This document shows, piece by piece, positions 1-6,360 of a DNA stretch of 64,000 nt; within the stretch, counting starts at the first letter, position 1, and each line of letters opens with the position of its first letter. Below the pieces are notes generated by a model. That model made no database searches and had not been told where the DNA came from. It worked only from the letters and a program-made list of their open reading frames with translations. Source of the DNA: JAVVTR01 sp036653535. Its GTDB lineage: Bacteria; Bacteroidota; Bacteroidia; Bacteroidales; P3. The translations under genes and the position numbers were made by a program. The stretch lies in assembly GCA_036653535.1 (NCBI GenBank), contig JAVVTR010000007.1, forward strand, positions 1 through 64,000, in the 5' to 3' direction.

Positions 1-2
1 AT

Positions 3-353
3 GGCTTAAAGATTTGCAAAATTCCTACTGAATATATTGGAGCATTACTTAATCAACGAAATGCCATATTGAGAGCAAAAAAAGGGCTTCTTATTAATGA
101 GTATTTATATTGTTATATGAACTCTCAGAGAGTAGTTGATTATGTACAAGAAAAATCGAAGTCGTTAATGCAGCCTAATTTATCTCCAAAAGATTTAGCA
201 TTATTGCAGATTCCCTTGCCCAATCTCGAAACCCAACAGCAAATAGTTGCCGAGATTGAACGAGAGCAGGCGGCAGTAGATAGTGCCAAAGAGCTAATCG
301 AAATCTTCACCAAAAAAATCACTAACCGCATCGCCCAAATTTGGAACGAATAA
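3..353 (+). CDS. hsdS: Type I restriction-modification specificity subunit (HsdS), C-terminal fragment
   Basis: The frame is open from the left edge of the window to the stop at 351-353, so the gene begins upstream and only about the last 116 residues are visible. The visible part has the layout of the distal half of an HsdS: the end of a target-recognition domain (GALLNQRNAILRAKKG), a 'SPKDLALLQIPLPNLETQQQ' segment typical of the conserved region, and a helical tail (IVAEIEREQAAVDSAKELIE) that acts as the spacer contacting HsdM. In the family this subunit sets the DNA sequence recognised by the HsdR/HsdM complex. hsdM and hsdR are not in the window. The next gene starts 11 bases downstream, so the TIR gene may be co-transcribed with the R-M locus. 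Confidence 0.85.
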   Translation, partial: GLKICKIPTEYIGALLNQRNAILRAKKGLLINEYLYCYMNSQRVVDYVQEKSKSLMQPNLSPKDLALLQIPLPNLETQQQIVAEIEREQAAVDSAKELIEIFTKKITNRIAQIWNE

Positions 354-364
354 ATATTAAATAT

Positions 365-1282
365 ATGGAAGCATTGATAAACCCAAAAGTGTTTGTATCA
401 TACTCACACGATAACGAAGAACATAAAGCGTGGGTGCTTAAGTTATCAACAGACCTTAGACGACACGGAGTAGATATTATTCTTGACCAGTGGGATGCGC
501 GATTAGGGGATGACCTGCCTTTTTTTATGGAGCAGGGATTGTCAACGTCTAATTTTGTTTTGTGTATTTGTAGTGATAAATATATTGAAAAGTCCAACAC
601 AAATAAAGGAGGTGCAGGATACGAAAAGAAGATACTTTCTGCTGATTTAATGAGAGATGGAGCACAAAACTACATCATACCCATTATTAAAAATAACACT
701 ACTGATAAGAAGTTACCGACTTTCTTAAGTGGAGCATTATATTTAGACTTTGAAGATAACTGTAATTATTACAACTCATACTCCACGCTATTGGAACGTA
801 TTTTTGATGAAGATATTAAATCCAAACCTGCCTTAGGCAAGAATCCATTTAAGTCTGATAAAATTTCGAGGGATATTAGTTATGAAATAGATGTCAAAAA
901 GATTCAGTTTTACAATCCTATATTTGAAGGTAAAGCTTCATTTGATTATAAAAAGAATAATGGTAACTATGTCATAGGAACAGGTGAGTATGAGTTTTCT
1001 ACTAATTGGAGTTCTGCTGGAATGGGGAGTATTCATTGTTACAGAGATCAAGTGAAAAGATTAGGATATAATCCGTCATTTAAGGATTATCCATCCTTAG
1101 ATAAAATTAAAGAATTTGATTTTAGTTCAGGATATAGAACGGTACGAGAAAGAGAAATAGTAATACTGGAAAATAGATACAATAAGTTTGTAGCAATTAG
1201 AGTAACTAAAGTTTTTTACAACAGTGTAGATATTGATCATTTGCTTGAATTTGACTACAAAATTTATAGTGAATTAGAATAA
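365..1282 (+). CDS. TIR/SEFIR-domain protein with an unknown C-terminal domain
   Basis: A 305-aa protein. Residues 8-150 form a TIR/SEFIR-type domain: VFVSYSH at 9-15, an LDQWDARLGDDL stretch at 40-51, FMEQGL at 54-59 and GGAGYEKK at 82-89. In TIR domains this fold either assembles signalling complexes or cleaves NAD+; the Glu of GGAGYEK (E87) is a candidate catalytic residue, by position only. Residues from about 165 to 305 form a separate domain with no family I recognise (NWSSAGMGSIHCYRD is a notable stretch). I chose the ATG at 365; an upstream TTG at 341 is in frame but would overlap hsdS. It sits between hsdS and a coiled-coil membrane protein, which suggests a defence role as sensor or effector. 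That role is inferred. Confidence 0.8.
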   Translation: MEALINPKVFVSYSHDNEEHKAWVLKLSTDLRRHGVDIILDQWDARLGDDLPFFMEQGLSTSNFVLCICSDKYIEKSNTNKGGAGYEKKILSADLMRDGAQNYIIPIIKNNTTDKKLPTFLSGALYLDFEDNCNYYNSYSTLLERIFDEDIKSKPALGKNPFKSDKISRDISYEIDVKKIQFYNPIFEGKASFDYKKNNGNYVIGTGEYEFSTNWSSAGMGSIHCYRDQVKRLGYNPSFKDYPSLDKIKEFDFSSGYRTVREREIVILENRYNKFVAIRVTKVFYNSVDIDHLLEFDYKIYSELE

Positions 1283-1415
1283 ATTTTAGAGTTGAGCAAT
1301 GGAAGAAGCTTATTAAATAGTCTCGGGCTTACCTATTTGCCACAGAAACGATAAAGAGACTGTGTAGATACGGCATCTGAAGAGCATTCAAAAACACGCT
1401 TAAACTAATCCGCAT

Positions 1416-2753
1416 ATGGAAACAAACACCATCATTGAAATCAGAAAATTAAGAGATTCAATCACCCTGAACCTTGAAGGATATCGTAAACGCCTAAAAG
1501 AACAGAAAGCCGACATGAATGTTGGTCAGTACGGTAATGAGAGTGAATACAGTCTTAATGGATTAATCGGAGGAGTTAAAAACATCCTTACCGACGTATC
1601 GTATTTGGTTAAATCCCATGATCTGTTTATTAAAATATCAACATACAATGAGAGAAGTGAGATGCAGTCTGCGTTATCTAATCTTAACTCATACATTGTT
1701 AATAGTAGCCATTCAAGTATTGCGACATATCTTGATGATATTAAAGTTAGATTGAGAAAATATAATCTAAGAAGCGATAGAGATAGATATTTGGAGTTTA
1801 GTAACGAAGTGGATAATTTACGTAAGAAAGCGTTGTTATTAGAAGAAAACATTACCGAGGTTAAAACTGCAGTTGCTGATAGTTTATCCACATATAAAAC
1901 TATTAAAGAAACAAAAGAGTCATATGATGAAGCACTTACAGAACTAGACAATGATAAAAAAGCTTTAATAGAGAATGTCTCTAAATTCGATGCCGAATTT
2001 CAGCAATTAAAATCATTAGTTTCTACGGCAGTCTCAAACGAAACCATTATTTCAAAAAAACTTGAATCTGTAGTTGAAAGTGAAGAGTCATTTAACGCTT
2101 TTATAGACAAAATTAAAACACGAGAATCCCAACTTATAGAACAGAAAAAGCAAACGGACAAGTATAATAGCGAATTACAGGTATATTCAGAGGAGCATTT
2201 TTCAAAATTAAAAGAGGTTAAACAATTAATAGACAAGGCTCTCATTGCGCTTCAATACACAACAGCTGGAGGTATGAGCAAAGCATTCCAAGATCAATAT
2301 GATAAAGCTAACGGCAAATGGACTACATGGACATGGTTACTTGGAGCCAGTGGATTTGTTGCAATAACGCTGGGATTAGGTATTTGGATTGTCCTCGGTT
2401 GGGGAATTGATAAAACCGCTGAAATAAATATTCCTGCCATGATAGGAAGATTAAGTATGATACCATTTACTTTATTAGGAGCTCTCTTTTGCGCTAGACA
2501 ATATGTAAAACAAAAAAACATAATAGAAGATTATGCGTATAAAACTGTATTATCTAAATCCATTGTTGCTTTCTCGGAAGAGTTGAGAATGAAAGATGAA
2601 AAAGGATATACTGAATACATTTCTACTGTCTTAAAAGAGATTCATCAAGATCCTCTTCGCAAAAGAGATAAAGAAAAGGATGATGTGAGTTTGAAAGATA
2701 GCACAGGGATGATTCAAAAAATAATTGAATTAATAGGGACAGTCCATAAGTAA
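1416..2753 (+). CDS. Coiled-coil protein with two C-terminal membrane segments, function unknown
   Basis: A 445-aa protein I do not recognise. Residues 1-295 are charged and helix-rich with heptad-like spacing, suggesting a long coiled coil (for example around 115-280). Two hydrophobic segments follow, at about 306-329 (LLGASGFVAITLGLGIWIVL) and 343-361 (IGRLSMIPFTLLGALF), then a charged C-terminal tail of about 85 residues. There is no signal peptide, so the coiled coil and the tail would be on the same side of a membrane hairpin, probably the cytoplasm. It lies 133 bp after the TIR gene on the same strand, and is the last gene before the tRNA. A membrane-anchored partner of the TIR protein is conceivable, but nothing in the sequence proves it. 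The intervening 133 bp show no clear gene. Confidence 0.75.
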   Translation: METNTIIEIRKLRDSITLNLEGYRKRLKEQKADMNVGQYGNESEYSLNGLIGGVKNILTDVSYLVKSHDLFIKISTYNERSEMQSALSNLNSYIVNSSHSSIATYLDDIKVRLRKYNLRSDRDRYLEFSNEVDNLRKKALLLEENITEVKTAVADSLSTYKTIKETKESYDEALTELDNDKKALIENVSKFDAEFQQLKSLVSTAVSNETIISKKLESVVESEESFNAFIDKIKTRESQLIEQKKQTDKYNSELQVYSEEHFSKLKEVKQLIDKALIALQYTTAGGMSKAFQDQYDKANGKWTTWTWLLGASGFVAITLGLGIWIVLGWGIDKTAEINIPAMIGRLSMIPFTLLGALFCARQYVKQKNIIEDYAYKTVLSKSIVAFSEELRMKDEKGYTEYISTVLKEIHQDPLRKRDKEKDDVSLKDSTGMIQKIIELIGTVHK

Positions 2754-2792
2754 CAGAATATACGCTAGGTCTCTAGTACAATCCAAAAGAAA

Positions 2793-2828
2793 ACACCAAA
2801 ACCCACTTTTTGATATAGGTTTTGGTGT
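2793..2828. terminator. Hairpin between the coiled-coil gene and tRNA-Ser
   Basis: A perfect 11-bp inverted repeat, ACACCAAAACC at 2793-2803 and GGTTTTGGTGT at 2818-2828, with a 14-nt loop. It lies between two convergent genes and could end transcription from both sides. There is no strong T-run on either side, so factor-independent termination is only probable. Confidence 0.5.
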
Positions 2829-2862
2829 AGCCCGTGCAACTTGATAATTATCAGCGTTACTT

Positions 2863-2950
<88 letters not shown>

Positions 2951-2962
2951 TTTTAAGCGGTG

Positions 2963-2970
2963 CAAAGGTA
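2963..2970 (-). promoter_or_regulatory. -7 box of the tRNA-Ser promoter
   Basis: On the minus strand it reads TACCTTTG, a match to the Bacteroidota -7 consensus TAnnTTTG. Transcription would start about 6 nt upstream of the mature 5' end of the tRNA. Confidence 0.6.
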
Positions 2971-3027
2971 CAATAATTTTAGGAAATTAAGCAAGACACC
3001 TGTGTTCAAACCTTCTTATTGATTTTA

Positions 3028-3084
3028 TCTATATGAATATAGACAAAATCTGTTTGGTCTATATGGATATATAAAATATCTTTG
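3028..3084 (+). promoter_or_regulatory. Peroxiredoxin promoter with two palindrome-like operator candidates
   Basis: The -33 box TTTG (3053-3056) and the -7 box TATCTTTG (3077-3084) are 20 nt apart, the normal spacing for the main Bacteroidota sigma factor. A perfect palindrome, TCTATAT-GA-ATATAGA, lies at 3028-3043 just upstream. A related copy, TCTATAT-GG-ATATATA, lies at 3058-3073 between the two boxes. The two copies are 30 bp apart, about three helical turns, which suits cooperative binding of a regulator. Confidence 0.6.
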
Positions 3085-3141
3085 TATCGTTATATCAATA
3101 AAACAAAACAAAATAAAACAAAACAAAAAAAATAAAACATT

Positions 3142-3852
3142 ATGGAAACAAATTCTCAAATAAATGCAATTCCCCGTATTGGGGATATGGCTCCTAAGTT
3201 CACTGCTATAACCACACAAGGTCCTATTAATTTTCCTTCGGATTTTAAAGACAAATGGATCATTTTATTTAGCCACCCAGCCGACTTTACTCCCGTTTGT
3301 ACCTCCGAATTTATGACCTTTGGAAAAATGGCACAAGAATTTGAAGATCTTCACTGCCAATTAGTGGGTCTTTCTATTGATGGACTCTACAGCCACATTG
3401 CTTGGCTCCGTACCATTAAAGACAAAATCGACTACAAAGGGATGAAGAATATCGAAATCAAATTTCCGCTTATAGAAGATATTTCTATGAAAGTAGCCAC
3501 TTTATATGGCATGATCCAACCGGGCGAAAGTACTACCTCTGCCGTGCGTGCTGTATTTTTTATTGATCCTAAAGGAATTATTCGTACTCTTATGTATTAT
3601 CCATTATCTTTAGGACGCAATTTTGACGAAATCAAGCGCGTACTTATAGGTTTACAAACCGTGGATAATTTCGGCGTAGCTCTTCCTGCAGATTGGCGTC
3701 CGGGCGATGAAGTCATTGTTCCTACTGCCGGTTCTTGCGGTATTGCCAAAGAAAGAGTAGAAAACCAAAAAAACGATATGAAATGCTATGATTGGTTCTT
3801 CTGCACCAAACAACTCTCCAAAGAAGAGGTAGAATCTAAATTAGAAAAATAA
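3142..3852 (+). CDS. Peroxiredoxin of the Prx6 / archaeal-type subfamily
   Basis: A 236-aa cytoplasmic thiol peroxidase that reduces hydrogen peroxide and alkyl hydroperoxides. The active-site motif HPADFTPVCTSEF places the peroxidatic cysteine at C53. The length and the long C-terminal arm place it in the Prx6 group rather than AhpC. The arm carries three more cysteines, C199, C215 and C221 (KCYDWFFC), an arrangement like archaeal peroxiredoxins in which a C-terminal cysteine pair resolves the sulfenic acid. The gene is monocistronic: it has its own promoter with operator-like palindromes and is followed by a strong terminator. Regulation by oxidative stress is likely but inferred. The start is the ATG at the end of an A-rich leader; no Shine-Dalgarno sequence is visible. 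Confidence 0.92.
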   Translation: METNSQINAIPRIGDMAPKFTAITTQGPINFPSDFKDKWIILFSHPADFTPVCTSEFMTFGKMAQEFEDLHCQLVGLSIDGLYSHIAWLRTIKDKIDYKGMKNIEIKFPLIEDISMKVATLYGMIQPGESTTSAVRAVFFIDPKGIIRTLMYYPLSLGRNFDEIKRVLIGLQTVDNFGVALPADWRPGDEVIVPTAGSCGIAKERVENQKNDMKCYDWFFCTKQLSKEEVESKLEK

Positions 3853-3904
3853 TTCACTACCTTTGCCTTTTATTTACGTAGAATATTTTATAATGAACTT
3901 CTCT

Positions 3905-3939
3905 AAAAGTATCCATCTTATAAAAAGATGGATACTTTT
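3905..3939 (+). terminator. Terminator after the peroxiredoxin gene
   Basis: A perfect 15-bp stem (AAAAGTATCCATCTT / AAGATGGATACTTTT) with a 5-nt loop, ending in TTTTG. It is flanked by A and T runs, so it can work in both directions. Confidence 0.8.
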
Positions 3940-3999
3940 GTTAAATTGCTCGTACGCCAAGCAAACCGATATATTACGAAACAAACAGGAACGCAATAT

Positions 4000-4033
4000 C
4001 TCCAGGAAGAGCATAAAAACAGCTCTCCTGGAG
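4000..4033. repeat. Hairpin in the leader of the NifX-like gene
   Basis: CTCCAGGAAGAGC (4000-4012) can pair with GCTCTCCTGGAG (4022-4033), with one bulged base and a 9-nt loop. It lies 46 bp before the next start codon. It could be a leader structure or a second terminator; no T-run follows. Confidence 0.4.
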
Positions 4034-4078
4034 CTATAATGAAGTTATATAAGACATATTTATTAAAATTATTTACAT

Positions 4079-4447
4079 ATGAAATTAGCAATGCCTACAC
4101 GAGATGGAGAAATAGATAGCCATTTCGGTCATTGTGAGTATTACACCATATTCACAATAGAAAACAAAAAAGTAGTAAATAGAGAAAATCTCCCCTCCCC
4201 TATGGGTTGTGGGTGTAAGTCGAATATTTCTTCTATACTACAAGATATGGGTGTGGAGCTTATGTTAGCTGGCAATATGGGAGAAGGAGCCAAAATGGTT
4301 CTTGAAGGCCATAAAATTCAAGTTATTCGGGGTTGTTCCGGTGCTATAGACGAGGTTCTACAAGAGTATCTTCAGGGTCGTATTTCTGATTCCGGACAGG
4401 GTTGCCACCACGAAGAAGGCGAACAACATCAATGCCCAAATCACTAA
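4079..4447 (+). CDS. NifX/NifB-associated family protein (dinitrogenase Fe-Mo cofactor domain)
   Basis: A 122-aa single-domain protein of the dinitrogenase iron-molybdenum cofactor family (RNase H-like fold). The domain covers residues 1-105: an N-terminal MKLAMPTRDGEIDSHFGHCEY, a cysteine pair in PMGCGCKS, and the GNMGEGAKMVLE and VIRGCSGAIDEVLQ segments. In nitrogen fixers such proteins carry metal clusters. In anaerobic Bacteroidota and archaea, stand-alone members are common and their role is unknown, so nitrogen fixation should not be inferred from this gene. The tail is rich in His, Glu and Cys (CHHEEGEQHQCPNH) and looks like a metal-binding end. No nif genes are nearby. It is followed by a strong terminator. 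Confidence 0.85.
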   Translation: MKLAMPTRDGEIDSHFGHCEYYTIFTIENKKVVNRENLPSPMGCGCKSNISSILQDMGVELMLAGNMGEGAKMVLEGHKIQVIRGCSGAIDEVLQEYLQGRISDSGQGCHHEEGEQHQCPNH

Positions 4448-4482
4448 ACTACCAAGTTCTACAAAAAGATTTTTTCCTTTTA

Positions 4483-4520
4483 GAACGGAGTTTACCCCTA
4501 TGGTAAACTCCGTTTTGTTT
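4483..4520 (+). terminator. Terminator after the NifX-like gene
   Basis: A 13-bp perfect stem (AACGGAGTTTACC / GGTAAACTCCGTT) with a 5-nt loop, followed by TTTGTTTTAT. This is a classic intrinsic terminator. Confidence 0.85.
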
Positions 4521-4684
4521 TATTTCATGGACGAACAATTCGTGGCCATATGGAAAATTGCTTTCCTTTCGCTTTCCTTTCGCAAAGCGAAAAGTGTAGT
4601 TATTTTGGATTTAGCCGTGGAGTAAAAAGATGAAAAGACAAGATATCGGTACATTATGGGAAACTCTTTCACAAATTAAATATT

Positions 4685-5401
4685 TTATAAGCCTTGGCGG
4701 GCTTCTCTCTTTTCTAAAGCTTCTAAAATATCGTTCAAATATTCCATTTGCAAATGTTGTGCTTCCATTATATGTTTGTTTTGAATCAAAGTAAGATGAT
4801 CTATTTTTTCGTGTAAGAGTTTGATTTCCAATTCCGCTTTTAGATTTATTTTATAGTCGTTTTCTCCACGCATACGATCTTTCTGCTCTACCCTATTTTG
4901 ACTCATCATAATAATAGGAGCCTGAATGGCCGCCAAACAAGATAAAATAAGATTAAGAAGAATAAAAGGATAGGGATCAAAGCTTTTAGTCTGCAAGAAA
5001 ACTACATTAAGAATAATCCACCCTACTAATATTGTAAAAAATAAGATTATAAATTTCCAGCTACCGCCAAACTCCGCAATGTTATCAGCCACTCTCTGCC
5101 CAAAAGTCCATTGACTTTCTATAACCGGTTCTACGTCTTCCGTTAAAATTTTATTGCCAGTAATAGCATCTACTACTTCTCTATCCGATAAGGAAATATC
5201 CTCATTTTCCAAGGCTATAATATGCAAAAGGTAACTTCTTCGTATTTTATCAAATTCTACACGAGAAATATAATCCTCTGGCGTAATGTCGGGATAACGT
5301 TGTTGAATATAGGAAAATATAGTATCTCGCATATAAGAACCTTGTATAGCCAAAGTCGGATCTACCATCTTATGACTAATATAACAACTAACTTTTTTCA
5401 T
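4685..5401 (-). CDS. DUF1003 family membrane protein
   Basis: A 238-aa protein starting at ATG 5401 (MKKVSCYISHK). A longer in-frame reading to 5527 would add 42 Lys/Arg/Glu residues encoded by a heptanucleotide repeat and lies at or before the predicted transcription start, so I rejected it. The DUF1003 core is at about residues 115-205: VADNIAEFGGSWKF, a membrane segment FIILFFTILVGWIILNVVF, a polar stretch, then a second segment LLNLILSCLAAIQAPIIMMS followed by NRVEQKDRMR. The C-terminal 35 residues look like a short coiled coil. Residues 1-110 form a soluble domain. The function of the family is unknown; a role in the inner membrane is all that can be said. Confidence 0.85.
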   Translation of the reverse strand: MKKVSCYISHKMVDPTLAIQGSYMRDTIFSYIQQRYPDITPEDYISRVEFDKIRRSYLLHIIALENEDISLSDREVVDAITGNKILTEDVEPVIESQWTFGQRVADNIAEFGGSWKFIILFFTILVGWIILNVVFLQTKSFDPYPFILLNLILSCLAAIQAPIIMMSQNRVEQKDRMRGENDYKINLKAELEIKLLHEKIDHLTLIQNKHIMEAQHLQMEYLNDILEALEKREARQGL

Positions 5402-5440
5402 AAAATATAAAATTACTTTTTTATAGCACTTCGAACCTTT

Positions 5441-5489
5441 CCTCTTTCCTCTTTCCTCTTTCCTCTTTCCTCTTTCCTCTTTCCTCTTT
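5441..5489 (-). repeat. Seven perfect copies of a 7-bp tandem repeat
   Basis: On the plus strand the unit CCTCTTT is repeated seven times without error, with a degenerate partial copy on the left. The repeat lies between the predicted promoter (-7 box at 5525-5532) and the start codon (5401) of the DUF1003 gene, so it is in the 5' leader. Perfect short repeats of this kind are prone to slippage. Confidence 0.9.
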
Positions 5490-5524
5490 CCCCTCCGCAC
5501 CTTTCCCCTTCGCACAAAAATAAA

Positions 5525-5532
5525 CAAATATA
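5525..5532 (-). promoter_or_regulatory. -7 box upstream of the DUF1003 gene
   Basis: On the minus strand it reads TATATTTG (consensus TAnnTTTG). A weak TTGG lies about 23 nt upstream in place of the -33 TTTG. The implied leader of about 115 nt contains the 7-bp repeats. Confidence 0.45.
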
Positions 5533-5621
5533 CATCCTTGGCATAATTAATTTTACCAATAAACCATTAAAAACGCCTAAACTACCTTAGGCCGATTATA
5601 TCAAAATTTGCATTAAAATAT

Positions 5622-5629
5622 TACCTTTG
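5622..5629 (+). promoter_or_regulatory. -7 box upstream of the GtrA-like gene
   Basis: It reads TACCTTTG, matching TAnnTTTG, and would give a leader of about 55 nt before the start codon at 5689. No well-spaced TTTG -33 box is seen. Confidence 0.45.
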
Positions 5630-5688
5630 TAAAATATATTGCTTCTTGCTTAAAGCAATATATCTTCCAAATAAGAAACAACAATTAA

Positions 5689-6135
5689 ATGATGAAAGCG
5701 CTTATATCTTATATACATACACTATTATCCAAAAAATTAATACGCTTTTTTCTTGTGGCTGGATTGAATACCGTTTTCGGCTATTTGGTTTTTGCCTTTT
5801 TTATATGGTGTGGTTTGCACTATACTTTAGCTACTTTATTGGGTCAAGTTATAGGTGTACTCTTTAATTTCAAAACTTACGGTGCCTTAGTATTTAAAAA
5901 CAAAAAGAACAAATTACTCCCAAGGTTTATAAGCGTTTACATCTTTACTTATTTTTGTAATATAGGGGCTATGACCCTATTAATAAACCTTACTGGATGG
6001 AGCGATTATGCGGTGGCAGCAGTGATGGTTCTTCCCATTGGTTTATTAGGCTTTTTGTTAAACCAATACTTTGTTTTTAGAAAGAAGCCTACTTTACCTT
6101 TTTCAGAAGAAGACCCAAACCCTAAAATTCAATAA
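5689..6135 (+). CDS. GtrA-like membrane protein
   Basis: A 148-aa protein with four predicted membrane helices, the layout of the GtrA/DPMS family. It has the N-terminal LIRFFLVAGLNTVFGYLVF signature, a second helix with LATLLGQVIGVLFNFKTY, and the typical end GFLLNQYFVFRKK. Family members help move polyprenyl-phosphate-linked sugars across the inner membrane for surface glycosylation, or regulate the glycosyltransferase that makes them. The gene precedes a GT39-like lipid-linked-sugar transferase on the same strand, which fits that role. Two ATG codons stand next to each other at the start (5689 and 5692) and the choice is open. The tail after residue 135 is polar. Confidence 0.85.
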   Translation: MMKALISYIHTLLSKKLIRFFLVAGLNTVFGYLVFAFFIWCGLHYTLATLLGQVIGVLFNFKTYGALVFKNKKNKLLPRFISVYIFTYFCNIGAMTLLINLTGWSDYAVAAVMVLPIGLLGFLLNQYFVFRKKPTLPFSEEDPNPKIQ

Positions 6136-6218
6136 TTTTTATAATATTTTAAACTAAAGTTTTATGTATGAAATGATAGGTAGCGCAATATCTTAAGCAA
6201 AAGCTAAAAAAAGCCATT

Positions 6219-6347
6219 ATGGAGGGAAGCAAACCGACGATTGCTCGTCTCTATAAAGTTCCAATCTACCTTTTAGCCATACTTCTGCTTAACACAATCC
6301 TTACATACGACTTATTTATTAAAATTGTTTTCCTAATTATTTATTAA
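6219..6347 (+). CDS. Possible 42-aa single-pass membrane peptide
   Basis: A short reading frame from ATG 6219 to TAA 6347. It encodes a basic N-terminus (MEGSKPTIARLYK) followed by an almost uninterrupted hydrophobic stretch of about 29 residues (VPIYLLAILLLNTIL and onward) with few charges. It fits exactly between the GtrA-like gene and the glycosyltransferase, ending 13 nt before the latter's start, on the same strand. There is no Shine-Dalgarno sequence, but neighbouring genes lack one too. It may be a small accessory membrane protein or chance. I know of no matching family. Confidence 0.35.
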   Translation: MEGSKPTIARLYKVPIYLLAILLLNTILTYDLFIKIVFLIIY

Positions 6348-6360
6348 ACTTTTTTTTCTT

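Noticed and set aside
1283..1415. Remnant gene between the TIR and coiled-coil genes
   Set aside because: Several short open stretches are present, but none gives a recognisable protein.
3928..4119. 63-codon frame on the plus strand
   Set aside because: It runs through a terminator and overlaps the start of the NifX-like gene; no family features.
5402..5527. N-terminal extension of the DUF1003 protein
   Set aside because: It is made of the 7-bp repeat and lies at or before the predicted transcription start.
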